Positions 10,336 to 17,654 of a stretch of 23,641 nt of DNA are shown piece after piece. Every line of letters begins with the position of its first letter. Position 1 is the stretch's first letter. The DNA lies in assembly GCA_017959135.1 (NCBI GenBank), contig JAGDBH010000370.1, forward strand, positions 1-23,641. Direction: 5' to 3'. The notes beneath the pieces were generated by a model that worked only from the letters and a program-made list of their open reading frames with translations, ran no database searches and was not told the DNA's origin. A program made the position numbers and the translations under genes. Origin of the DNA: Succinivibrio sp. GTDB taxonomy: Bacteria > Pseudomonadota > Gammaproteobacteria > Enterobacterales > Succinivibrionaceae.

Positions 10336-10348
10336 ATAAGCTTATAAT
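10336..10348 (+). promoter_or_regulatory. Candidate rpoH -10 box overlapping a palindrome
   Basis: A perfect TATAAT at 10343-10348 overlaps the palindrome ATAAGCTTAT (10336-10345), itself next to TATCGATA at 10331-10338. No good -35 lies at 16-18 bases upstream. A start near 10355 would give a leader of about 33 bases. An alternative TTGACC at 10351-10356 lacks a matching -10. Confidence 0.4.
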
Positions 10349-10387
10349 TGTTGACCGTTTGTAAGTTACAGTTACGAAGAGATTAAG

Positions 10388-11290
10388 TTGTCAGATAAAG
10401 AGAATCAATCACTAGGAATGCTTGCCCCTGTGGGCAATATTGAAGGCTATGTTAAAGCCATCAATCAGGTTCCTATGCTTGAAATAGAGGATGAGAGAGC
10501 TCTTGCCATAAGATTAAGAGATTATGGTGATCTTGAAGCTGCAAGAAAGCTGGTGCTCTCACACCTCAGACTGGTAGTAAGCATAGCCAGAGGTTATTCC
10601 GGTTATGGCCTGCCTTTAGCTGACCTTATTCAGGAAGGCAATATCGGTCTTATGAAGGCGGTTAAGCACTTCGACCCTGATGCCGGTGCCAGACTGGCAG
10701 CCTTTGCTGTTCACTGGATCAAATCTGAAATCCACGATTACGTAATCAAAAACTGGCGTGTGGTTAAGGTTGCGACCACCAAGGCCCAGAGAAAATTATT
10801 CTTTAAGCTAAGACAGAATAAAAAGCATTTAGGCTGGTTCTCACAGAGTGAAAGAGAGACTGTTGCCCAGACTCTTGGTGTATCTGAAAGTGATGTTGCC
10901 GAAATGGAATCAAGACTTGCCGGACAGGATATCGGCTATGATATGTCTGCAGAAGATTCATCAGAAAGCGTAGCATCTCTTCCTATGCTGGCTCCTGCTG
11001 CCTATCTTGAAGATGAGAATTCAAACTTTGCCAAGAACTTTGAGAACAGAGACTACAAGAGCTTTGAGCTTGAACAGCTTGGTAATGCTTTAAACTCTCT
11101 TGATGAAAGATCAAAATACATCATAAAGAGAAGATGGCTTGATGAACAGAAGGCTACTCTTCAGGAACTATCTTCTGAGCTAAAGGTATCTGTTGAGCGC
11201 GTAAGACAGATTGAAAACTCATCCTTAAAGAAGATCAAGGAAATGATCCTGCACGGGCAGGATTCTGGAACCAAGCTAATTACGAGATAA
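10388..11290 (+). CDS. rpoH: Heat-shock sigma factor sigma-32
   Basis: RpoH directs RNA polymerase to heat-shock promoters. The 300-residue protein aligns throughout with E. coli sigma-32: [20 protein letters not shown] at the N-terminus, region 2 with [20 protein letters not shown] and [15 protein letters not shown], the RpoH box [18 protein letters not shown], and a region 4 helix-turn-helix ending [16 protein letters not shown]. The start is TTG at 10388, with GAAGAGA five bases upstream; MSDKENQS aligns with the E. coli N-terminus and no nearby ATG fits. A rare start codon may hold down basal synthesis. The homeostatic patch of region 2.1 reads AARKLVL where E. coli has AAKTLIL. It is convergent with rapZ. 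Confidence 0.97.
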   Translation: MSDKENQSLGMLAPVGNIEGYVKAINQVPMLEIEDERALAIRLRDYGDLEAARKLVLSHLRLVVSIARGYSGYGLPLADLIQEGNIGLMKAVKHFDPDAGARLAAFAVHWIKSEIHDYVIKNWRVVKVATTKAQRKLFFKLRQNKKHLGWFSQSERETVAQTLGVSESDVAEMESRLAGQDIGYDMSAEDSSESVASLPMLAPAAYLEDENSNFAKNFENRDYKSFELEQLGNALNSLDERSKYIIKRRWLDEQKATLQELSSELKVSVERVRQIENSSLKKIKEMILHGQDSGTKLITR

Positions 11291-11323
11291 GCTGCATTTA
11301 ATCTTATATCGTTTTGACGTAAT

Positions 11324-12202
11324 CTATTTCTTCATTTTCATTAAGGTACGATGGCGAACCTTTACATTGGTGCCTCTTTCCTTAAATCTGTCTGCAAGTG
11401 TCTGAGCTATAAATACTGATCTGTGGAAACCGCCTGTACATCCGACTGCAACTGTAAGGTAGCTTCTGTCACCAACCTCGATTGCTGGCATGATATCAAG
11501 CAGCAGATCATCAAGCTTGTTTATATAGATTTCAACTTCAGGATACCTAGAGAAGAACTGTCTTATAGGCTCATCAAGTCCGCAGTAATGTCTGATGTTT
11601 TTATCCCAGTATGGATTAGGGAGGAATCTTGCGTCAAAAACAAAATCTGCGTCCTTTGTAATACCATCCTTATATCCGAAGGATTCAAAGATAAGAACAA
11701 CCTCTTTGAATGGTTTTCCGTTAATGCTGGAGATAACATTCTTACACAGATCGTGAATAGATAGGTTTGTGGTATCGATTCTTAAATCTGCAACTGATGA
11801 AATGCTCTTGAGAATCTCTGTTTCTTTCTGGATTGCTTCGTTGAGAGTTAAATTCTTTTGAGATAGGGGATGAAGACGTCTTGTTTCTGAGTATCTTTTG
11901 ATTAGGACCTGATCGTCGGCATCAATGAAGATGATTGTGCTGTCAATGTCAGGATCATTATTTACTCTAAGATAGATATCATTCAGTAAATCTTCATGAC
12001 CGGAGTCTGGAATGTTTCTGACATCAATAGAAATCGCTATCTTAGGGTAGGATCTCTTGGCCAGGTCAATCATGTTGTAGAGAAGTTCAACGGGGAGGTT
12101 ATCTACGCAGTAGAATCCAAGATCCTCAAGTGCGTGTAGGGCGACCGTTTTTCCTGAGCCTGATCTTCCTGATATTACAACCAGATCTACTTGATTATGC
12201 AT
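11324..12202 (-). CDS. rapZ: RNase adapter protein RapZ
   Basis: RapZ binds GlmZ-type small RNAs, delivers them to RNase E, and senses glucosamine-6-phosphate, linking cell-wall precursor levels to glmS expression in enterobacteria. The 292-residue protein starts with a nucleotide-binding domain carrying Walker A GRSGSGKT at residues 12-19 and the GFYCVDNLP motif. The C-terminal sensing and RNA-binding domain has GCTGG-F-HRSV and a basic tail RHRTLMKMKK. E. coli has Lys where this protein has Phe in the GCTGGKHRSV motif. An AGGA site precedes the ATG. It follows ptsN by 24 bases. The ptsO (NPr) gene that follows rapZ in E. coli is absent, and rpoH converges instead. Confidence 0.95.
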   Translation of the reverse strand: MHNQVDLVVISGRSGSGKTVALHALEDLGFYCVDNLPVELLYNMIDLAKRSYPKIAISIDVRNIPDSGHEDLLNDIYLRVNNDPDIDSTIIFIDADDQVLIKRYSETRRLHPLSQKNLTLNEAIQKETEILKSISSVADLRIDTTNLSIHDLCKNVISSINGKPFKEVVLIFESFGYKDGITKDADFVFDARFLPNPYWDKNIRHYCGLDEPIRQFFSRYPEVEIYINKLDDLLLDIMPAIEVGDRSYLTVAVGCTGGFHRSVFIAQTLADRFKERGTNVKVRHRTLMKMKK

Positions 12203-12226
12203 AAATCTATCCTATTGAATTTAATC

Positions 12227-12739
12227 CTAATTTGTTTGCGCATTATCCTGAGATGGCTTATCAAGAATAAAATCAATCTTGTTTAAAAGTATGGCCAGTT
12301 TTGATGGCTCGTTTTTAACCAGTCTCAGTGAGTTCAGTAAGTCGTTGTTAGACAGAACAATGGTGATATTCTTTAGTAATGATTCTATCTTAGCAGAATC
12401 ATCGTATTTAGAGATAAACAAACATAAAGCAATATCAATCAGCTGTTCATCTGAATCAATAGAGTTAAAGGTGATAGGTTTATCCAGAATGGAAAGAATG
12501 GCAAATGTCTCATGTTCTGAGTCTATGACTGCATGAGGTATTGCAATTCCAGGATAAAAAACGGTTGTACCGTATGTTTCTCTTTTATTTAAAGCTTCAA
12601 TAATTTCTTTTGCCGGCTTCTGAAGGACATAACCTGCACAGTCTGCAATTTCTTCAAAAAGTCTCTTTTTACTATAGCAGAAAAGTGGGGATAAAATTAA
12701 AGACTTAGGTATTACCTGTGTTTCAATGAATTTTATCAA
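12227..12739 (-). CDS. ptsN: Nitrogen-PTS phosphocarrier EIIA-Ntr
   Basis: PtsN accepts phosphate from NPr in the PTS-Ntr relay and regulates potassium transport and other targets. The 170-residue protein has the EIIA fold signature RETYG...GIAIPH with phospho-accepting H69, and LDKPITFNSIDSDEQLIDIALCLFISK downstream. The stretch between G57 and the histidine (TTVFYPG) differs from the usual STGIGNG, so the active-site loop is divergent. The start is TTG at 12737-12739, supported by a GAGGG site seven bases upstream; no ATG is near, and the length fits. It lies between hpf and rapZ as in E. coli, but a terminator separates it from hpf, so its own promoter or read-through must feed it. Confidence 0.92.
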   Translation of the reverse strand: MIKFIETQVIPKSLILSPLFCYSKKRLFEEIADCAGYVLQKPAKEIIEALNKRETYGTTVFYPGIAIPHAVIDSEHETFAILSILDKPITFNSIDSDEQLIDIALCLFISKYDDSAKIESLLKNITIVLSNNDLLNSLRLVKNEPSKLAILLNKIDFILDKPSQDNAQTN

Positions 12740-12758
12740 AATATTACCCTCAAAGACG

Positions 12759-12781
12759 AAAAAGCCCTGTCAATACAGGGC
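12759..12781 (-). terminator. Rho-independent terminator after hpf
   Basis: On the minus strand GCCCTG (12781-12776) pairs with CAGGGC (12769-12764) around a six-base loop, followed by five T residues (12763-12759). It lies 21 bases after the hpf stop and 20 bases before the ptsN start, splitting the cluster into two expression levels. Confidence 0.88.
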
Positions 12782-12802
12782 CTTATATTAAATAATCACT
12801 TG

Positions 12803-13087
12803 TTATGACTTCATTTTCTCTTTGTATTTTACCAATTGTCCATCAACTTTATCAATTAATGCATCAATTGCAGGATACATACTTTCTGCTTCAGCTTCTG
12901 CATGTAGATTATTACCAACTACGGCCAGGTCGGCCTTTGCAATGTGGGCTAATTTTTCAACAGTTAAAGTTACTGAAATTGAAGTGATTAGATCTCCTTT
13001 TCTCTCAAGACGTTTGAATTTATCATTCACATAGTCTTTTAATGAATCTGTAACTGTAATGCCAACACCATGGATATTAATTTGCAT
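12803..13087 (-). CDS. hpf: Ribosome hibernation promoting factor, short form
   Basis: HPF binds the small ribosomal subunit in resting cells and promotes 100S dimers. This 94-residue protein is the short form typical of gammaproteobacteria, without the C-terminal dimerisation domain of long HPF. The beta-alpha-beta-beta-beta-alpha fold is visible from MQINIHGVGITVTDSLKDYV through HAEAEAESMYPAIDALIDKVDGQLVKYKEK, close to E. coli HPF. AAGGAAG lies just upstream of the ATG. It is 236 bases after rpoN, an unusually wide gap, and is followed by a strong terminator. It may therefore be made both from the rpoN transcript and from its own promoter. Confidence 0.95.
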   Translation of the reverse strand: MQINIHGVGITVTDSLKDYVNDKFKRLERKGDLITSISVTLTVEKLAHIAKADLAVVGNNLHAEAEAESMYPAIDALIDKVDGQLVKYKEKMKS

Positions 13088-13323
13088 ATTAACACTTCCT
13101 TAACCCGATCTTAGTGCCGGGTAAAACTAAAATGCAGTACTGAAATGTAACCACACTTCAATCTTAGGATTATTTTCAGATGATTTAAAGACGAGAGGTC
13201 ACAAAAAAAATACTTTTTTAATTTCAATATATTATTTCGTGAAGTTATTCAATTTTTTGAAATTAATTACAAATTTTTTTGTAATTATTAATCATATGTA
13301 AATATGACAGAAGCTTAGATTAA
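13088..13323 (-). promoter_or_regulatory. rpoN-hpf intergenic region with hairpins
   Basis: No gene is seen in this AT-rich gap. An AT-only-looking 10-pair stem joins 13264-13273 to 13278-13287 with a TTTT loop, soon after the rpoN stop; it could end or attenuate the rpoN message but lacks GC pairs. Near hpf, ACCCG (13103-13107) pairs with CGGGT (13118-13122) in its leader. On the minus strand TTTAAA and TAAGAT lie 17 bases apart and are a weak promoter candidate for hpf. Confidence 0.4.
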
Positions 13324-14922
13324 TTAAATCAGCTTCTTTCTCTGAGATGATGATTCGATTCCAAGAGCTTCTCTGTACTTGGCAACAGTTCTTCTGGCAA
13401 CATTCATTCCTTTCTCTAAAAGCAGTTCTGAAAGTTTGCTGTCGGATAAAGGTTTACGAGGATTTTCTGAAGCAATTAAATCCTTGATAAAGGATTTTAC
13501 AGCAGTTGCAGAAGCTGCACCGCCATCATCGGTTCCTACTGATGAGGAGAAGAAGTATTTAAGTTCAAAGGTACCCTTTGGGGTATAGATGTATTTTTCT
13601 GTGGTTATTCTTGAAATGGTGGACTCGTGCATTTCAATTTCAGTTGCAACATCATTCAGGACCATTGGTTTCATAGCTGATGGCCCCTTGTCCATGAATT
13701 CGGTCTGGTGTTCAACAATACACCGTGAAACCTTCAGCAGAGTTTCATTTCTCTTCTCAAGACTTGAGATAAACCAGTTTGCTTCCTGAAGATGTGATTT
13801 GAAGAATTCCTTTTCCTGAACTGTTCTGGCCTGTTTTGAGAGCTGACTGTATGCTTCGTTGATTCTGATCAGGGTATTTGCAGAAGTGTTCAGTTCTGCT
13901 GTGTAGCTGCCATCAGCTCTTTTTACAACGATAACATCTGGAATTACAAAGTCTGTTTTCTTTGATGGAGCAAAATTGCCTGGTCTTGGATTCAGCTTCT
14001 GCAGTACTGCAATGATTTCCTTAAGGACATTTTCCTTGATGGACATTTTCTGGCACAGACTTCTGAAGTCTCTGTTGGACAGCAGGTCTGAATACTCTGA
14101 AATTACCTTGATTGCCAGATCTCTGTAAGGTGTGGAGCTGTCCAGTTCGTTAAGCTGAATAAGCATGCACTCTGCGGCATCTCTTGAGGCAACTCCGAGT
14201 GGATCATAGTGCTGAACAAGTTTCAGAATCGCTTTCACATCTTCAATTGTGGCTTCAGGATCGTCTTTCTGTACTGAAAGCAGGATATCCTCTAATGACT
14301 CGGTGATGTAGCCTGAATCATTGACGGCATCGATAATATTCATTGCAATAAGCTTATCGGTTCCATCAAGAGGAGACATTTCAAGCTGAAACATAAGATG
14401 ATCATGAAGTGTTTCAGTTGTTTCACCCTCATAGATATCGTTGTTTTCGATAGCAAGACCTTTGATGCTCTTGTTTATGTAATCATCATTACGGATAAGA
14501 TCTTCTTCTTTGCTCTGAGGTTCTGAAAGATCGTTTGATAAAGAATGATGATCAGATGAGGAATTGTTTTCGTCTGTATGAGTGACTGGTGACTCGCTGA
14601 AAGGATCGTAGTTCTCGTTTCCATAATTGTCGTTATCAATCATGGAGTCAGAAACGTTATTTGCGGATGAATCGTTATCAAAGGGATCAAAGCTGTCAGA
14701 GTCAGAATTCTCTCTTTCCTCTAGAGCTTCTAAAGATTCATCGTTTGAATCCTGTGAGACTTTCTCTAAAAAGGGATTTTCTTCAAGAACCTGCTGAATT
14801 TCCTGCTCAAGCTCAATAGACGATAGCTGCAGCAGCTTGATTGCCTGTTGCAGTTGAGGCGTCATTGACAGTGTCTGAGTCTGAGCTGTTCTTAATTGCA
14901 GCGCGTTTCTTATACCAGCCAT
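13324..14922 (-). CDS. rpoN: RNA polymerase sigma-54 factor
   Basis: RpoN recognises -24/-12 promoters and needs AAA+ activators to open DNA. The 532-residue protein starts with the Gln/Leu-rich region I (LRTAQTQTLSMTPQLQQAIK and LLQLSSIELEQEI). A long acidic, Asp/Ser/Asn-rich region II from about residue 57 to 150 makes it roughly 55 residues longer than E. coli RpoN (477). The core-binding domain follows, then a helix-turn-helix (VATEIEMHESTISRITTEKY) and a perfect RpoN box ARRTVAKYRE at residues 509-518. AAGGGA precedes the ATG. It lies 30 bases after lptB, as in E. coli, so it is likely transcribed from the kdsC/lpt side. Confidence 0.97.
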   Translation of the reverse strand: MAGIRNALQLRTAQTQTLSMTPQLQQAIKLLQLSSIELEQEIQQVLEENPFLEKVSQDSNDESLEALEERENSDSDSFDPFDNDSSANNVSDSMIDNDNYGNENYDPFSESPVTHTDENNSSSDHHSLSNDLSEPQSKEEDLIRNDDYINKSIKGLAIENNDIYEGETTETLHDHLMFQLEMSPLDGTDKLIAMNIIDAVNDSGYITESLEDILLSVQKDDPEATIEDVKAILKLVQHYDPLGVASRDAAECMLIQLNELDSSTPYRDLAIKVISEYSDLLSNRDFRSLCQKMSIKENVLKEIIAVLQKLNPRPGNFAPSKKTDFVIPDVIVVKRADGSYTAELNTSANTLIRINEAYSQLSKQARTVQEKEFFKSHLQEANWFISSLEKRNETLLKVSRCIVEHQTEFMDKGPSAMKPMVLNDVATEIEMHESTISRITTEKYIYTPKGTFELKYFFSSSVGTDDGGAASATAVKSFIKDLIASENPRKPLSDSKLSELLLEKGMNVARRTVAKYREALGIESSSQRKKLI

Positions 14923-14952
14923 AAATCCCTTATGCTTATTATTATGTTTTTT

Positions 14953-15678
14953 TTACATTGAGAAGTCTTTTCCTAGATATACATCCTTTACTTTAGTATT
15001 GCTTAGAACTTCATCTGCGCTACCCTGCGCGATTATCTGTCCTGCATTAACTATATATGATTTTTCGCAAACATCCAAAGTTTCACGGACATTATGATCT
15101 GTAATTAAGATGCCGATCCCTCTATTTCTCAGATGAAGGATAATCTCTTTAATATCGTTAACAGAAATAGGATCAACACCAGCAAAAGGCTCATCAAGCA
15201 GAATGAATTTAGGATCAGCTGCAAGGGCTCTTGCGATTTCAACACGGCGTCTTTCACCACCGGACAGAGACATACCGGAATTATCTCTTAGTCTTGTAAT
15301 GTTGAACTCTTCCATCAGCTCGTTGACCTTTTCCTCACGCTGAGCCTTGGTCAGATTAGGAACAAGCTCCATGACACCCATAAGGTTCTGATATACAGTA
15401 AGCTTTCTGAAAATAGAATTTTCCTGAGGAAGGTAGCCTAAACCGGCTCTTGCTCTGGCATGCATTGGAAGAGAAGTAATATCCTTTCCGTCCAGAATGA
15501 TGTTTCCGCCCTCTGATGAAACAATACCCACAATCATGTAAAAGGATGTGGTTTTACCTGCACCGTTAGGTCCCAGAAGACCAACGATTGAGCCGCTTTC
15601 AACATCAAGACTTACGTCTGATACAACGGTTCTTTTCTTGTAGGTTTTCTTTAAATGTAATGCCTGTAATATGCTCAT
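14953..15678 (-). CDS. lptB: LPS export ABC transporter ATPase
   Basis: LptB powers extraction of lipopolysaccharide from the inner membrane together with LptF, LptG and LptC. The 241-residue protein has Walker [10 protein letters not shown] with K42, the same residue number as in E. coli, the Q-loop region [13 protein letters not shown], the signature [15 protein letters not shown], Walker [12 protein letters not shown] and the switch histidine in LITDHNVRE. All parts are intact. It lies 18 bases after lptA and precedes rpoN. The lptF and lptG partners are not in the window. Confidence 0.97.
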   Translation of the reverse strand: MSILQALHLKKTYKKRTVVSDVSLDVESGSIVGLLGPNGAGKTTSFYMIVGIVSSEGGNIILDGKDITSLPMHARARAGLGYLPQENSIFRKLTVYQNLMGVMELVPNLTKAQREEKVNELMEEFNITRLRDNSGMSLSGGERRRVEIARALAADPKFILLDEPFAGVDPISVNDIKEIILHLRNRGIGILITDHNVRETLDVCEKSYIVNAGQIIAQGSADEVLSNTKVKDVYLGKDFSM

Positions 15679-15696
15679 TCTTATTTCCGGTAAGTA

Positions 15697-16215
15697 TTAT
15701 TTCTTCAGTTCCTGTGGCATGAATGTACTCTGTACTCTTCCGCCCTGGCTGTTTTCATTGGATGCCTTCAGCTGTCTTGTGACGGTATTGTACTCGATTC
15801 TTTCACCGTCAACATGAGAGTTATCCTGCCAGATTGTTGCTCTTCCGATTAAAACCAGAAGATTTTTTTCTGGAAGATACTGAATAATTGATGACTGAGA
15901 GTGAATAATCTTTCCGTCATCCTGTTTCTGCTTGAATGTTGCTGGTTTTCCATAGGCTTTTACTTCCTGCAGTTCACCGCTGCTGTTTCTTGACAGCTCA
16001 GCCTTGTCTGCGTGGAGTTCCATACTTCCCTGAGTAGCAACAACATCCTTTATAAAAATTGCCTTGTTGGATTCAAAATCTGCAATCTGTTCTTTTGAAA
16101 CAATGTTCAAAGGCTGTTCTACATCGTCTTTTAATGCGAACGCACTTTGTGATGCAAGGGCCATCATCAGTACCAAAAAATTAATCTTTCTTGCTCTTTG
16201 GATAATATGTAGCAT
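15697..16215 (-). CDS. lptA: LPS transport periplasmic bridge protein
   Basis: LptA forms the periplasmic part of the protein bridge that carries LPS from LptC to LptD. The 172-residue precursor begins with a signal peptide (basic MLHIIQRARKIN, then FLVLMMALASQSAFA), with cleavage likely before LKDDVEQP. The OstA-like jellyroll follows: DFESNKAIFIKDVVATQGSMELHADKAEL and then LLVLIGRATIWQDNSHVDGERIEYN. An AGGGA site precedes the ATG inside the end of lptC, and the two genes overlap by 35 bases, suggesting translational coupling. Confidence 0.93.
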   Translation of the reverse strand: MLHIIQRARKINFLVLMMALASQSAFALKDDVEQPLNIVSKEQIADFESNKAIFIKDVVATQGSMELHADKAELSRNSSGELQEVKAYGKPATFKQKQDDGKIIHSQSSIIQYLPEKNLLVLIGRATIWQDNSHVDGERIEYNTVTRQLKASNENSQGGRVQSTFMPQELKK

Positions 16216-16759
16216 GTGGTTTTCCCTTATAATTCATCACATTATTAGATAAATTAAATTTAAAATGAGTTCCTTCTGTCTTAAAGACATGTCCGTAAAT
16301 AGTGACCAGATCCTTTGATGTTACTTCTTCTGTTGTAAAGTTGTAAACAAGATTGTCTGCAGTTGCCTTGTCGATGATTGCATCCTTAAAGCCCGGATAA
16401 ATCACCACATCGCCGTTTACAACTGCATGATCATTGGTAACCATTCTGCCTTTCTGGCCCTTTAAATGCCAGATGTTGGTCTTTCCTGATTCCTTGTGAT
16501 TATATGCTGTAATCAGAGGATCATCAAAAATTAACAGATTTCTAGGCTCGTAAAACTCTGTTCTGGAGGCGAGCATGGTTCTGCTTACCTTTCCGCTCTT
16601 ATCGAACAGAGTACCGTTTGTGTCGGTTGCAATAAAGGTAGGCAGACCTGACATATCCTTAATTTCTTCTTTTTTTAAAGTTAAGGAATAAAAGTATATG
16701 GTCGATGAAATAACTGCAAACAGTATTGCAATCAGAATCGATTTTTTAGTAACGCTCAT
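16181..16759 (-). CDS. lptC: LPS transport inner-membrane anchored protein
   Basis: LptC takes LPS from LptB2FG and passes it to LptA. One N-terminal transmembrane helix (ILIAILFAVISSTIYFYSL) anchors it, and a periplasmic jellyroll follows, with the family-like stretch TTEEVTSKDLVTIYG near the end. I choose the ATG at 16757-16759 (192 residues) because GGTGG lies eight bases upstream; a GTG at 16771 is possible but has no ribosome binding site. The start overlaps the end of kdsC and the stop lies inside lptA, so kdsC, lptC and lptA are tightly coupled. Confidence 0.92.
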   Translation of the reverse strand: MSVTKKSILIAILFAVISSTIYFYSLTLKKEEIKDMSGLPTFIATDTNGTLFDKSGKVSRTMLASRTEFYEPRNLLIFDDPLITAYNHKESGKTNIWHLKGQKGRMVTNDHAVVNGDVVIYPGFKDAIIDKATADNLVYNFTTEEVTSKDLVTIYGHVFKTEGTHFKFNLSNNVMNYKGKPHATYYPKSKKD

Positions 16760-17309
16760 CAGCAAAGCCACCGTCAGGGTTTAAGATACCCTTTGAGATT
16801 AAAATCAGATCACAAAGTTCTCTTACAGCACCATATCCTGCATTGCAGGTTGTAATGTAGTCAGCCTGTTTTTTTATGAAAGGGTGGGCATCATGAGGAC
16901 ATACGCTTAATCCTGCAACTCTGAACATAGGCATATCGTTCAGATCATCACCGATACATACAGCCTCATCTAGAGATATATTGAGTTTTTCGCATAATTC
17001 AGTCAGGGCAACGTTCTTTGATTTCTCTCCCTGAATTACATGCTGAACATGCAGATCGTTCATTCTTCTCTGGGTAAGATGAGCTGTTCTTCCAGTGATT
17101 ACAGCACACTCGATACCTTCCTTCACTAAAGCTGCTATTCCAAAACCATCCTTGGTATTGAATCTTTTAAGCTCCAGATCTGTACTGTCATAAATAATGC
17201 CACCATCAGTAATTGTGCCATCAACATCGAAGGCCATCAGCTTGACTGATGATAGACGGGTCATGAATTCAGCATCAATTCTGCCGTAGCAGGTATTAAC
17301 TTTCAACAT
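16746..17309 (-). CDS. kdsC: 3-deoxy-manno-octulosonate-8-phosphate phosphatase
   Basis: KdsC removes phosphate from Kdo-8-phosphate, giving free Kdo for the LPS inner core. This small HAD enzyme of 187 residues carries the catalytic motif DVDGTITDG with D28 and D30, the ITGR motif, and GDDLNDMP near the end, all typical of capless tetrameric C0 HAD phosphatases. The N-terminal NTCYGRIDAEF aligns with E. coli KdsC, supporting the ATG at 17307-17309, though its ribosome binding site is modest (CCGGAA). In E. coli kdsD (arabinose-5-phosphate isomerase) precedes it; here kdsC is first and faces mlaF. Confidence 0.95.
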   Translation of the reverse strand: MLKVNTCYGRIDAEFMTRLSSVKLMAFDVDGTITDGGIIYDSTDLELKRFNTKDGFGIAALVKEGIECAVITGRTAHLTQRRMNDLHVQHVIQGEKSKNVALTELCEKLNISLDEAVCIGDDLNDMPMFRVAGLSVCPHDAHPFIKKQADYITTCNAGYGAVRELCDLILISKGILNPDGGFADERY

Positions 17310-17329
17310 AAAATTCCGGTATTTTCTTG

Positions 17330-17383
17330 TGGATTTCTAAAATCCAGATAACATCAAATTCAGTACATATTTTCTCATGTACT
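17330..17383 (-). promoter_or_regulatory. Two perfect inverted repeats in the kdsC leader
   Basis: AGTACAT at 17362-17368 and ATGTACT at 17377-17383 are exact inverted copies separated by eight bases. TGGATTT at 17330-17336 and AAATCCA at 17340-17346 are exact inverted copies around CTA. Both lie between the likely kdsC promoter and its start. They could be a repressor operator, mRNA hairpins, or both. Confidence 0.45.
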
Positions 17384-17430
17384 AACTTTAGTTTAATTGA
17401 AAATATAAAGACTAGTAAAAAACATGCGTA

Positions 17431-17439
17431 ATTATAACA
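17431..17439 (-). promoter_or_regulatory. Extended -10 promoter for the kdsC-lpt-rpoN unit
   Basis: The minus strand reads TGT then a perfect TATAAT, an extended -10 element. Extended -10 promoters can work without a good -35, and none is clear here. Transcription would start near 17424, giving a leader of about 115 bases. Confidence 0.55.
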
Positions 17440-17654
17440 AGTATTAATGTGATTTTGCGATTAACAAAGATCAGATTGTTGTTCTATATACATACACAAT
17501 TTGGCTTATACTGAAATTATGTCATGAAATTATTTGGTACAATTAACCAAGTTGAAATGATTCGTTTTGTTTTCTTTAACAGCGTTACAACTGTAGAGAA
17601 ACACATAACGACAGATTTCAGATGAGTTTTTAGATTAATTTATTTAGTGTGTTT
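17440..17654 (+). promoter_or_regulatory. Upstream region of mlaF
   Basis: No gene is visible. A TATACT at 17507-17512 resembles a -10 box, without a good -35 at standard spacing. TTGGT (17534-17538) and ACCAA (17546-17550) form an inverted repeat with a seven-base spacer downstream of it, and TGAAATTAT occurs twice, 13 bases apart (17512-17520, 17525-17533). No clear ribosome binding site precedes the mlaF ATG. Confidence 0.35.

Noticed and set aside
11286..11310. Possible terminator between rpoH and rapZ
   Set aside because: Only five AT-rich pairs (ATAAG/CTTAT) with a long loop and no clear T-run on either strand.
17512..17533. Direct repeat TGAAATTAT spaced by 13 bases before mlaF
   Set aside because: Short AT-rich repeats like this are expected by chance in such a region; mentioned only as context.
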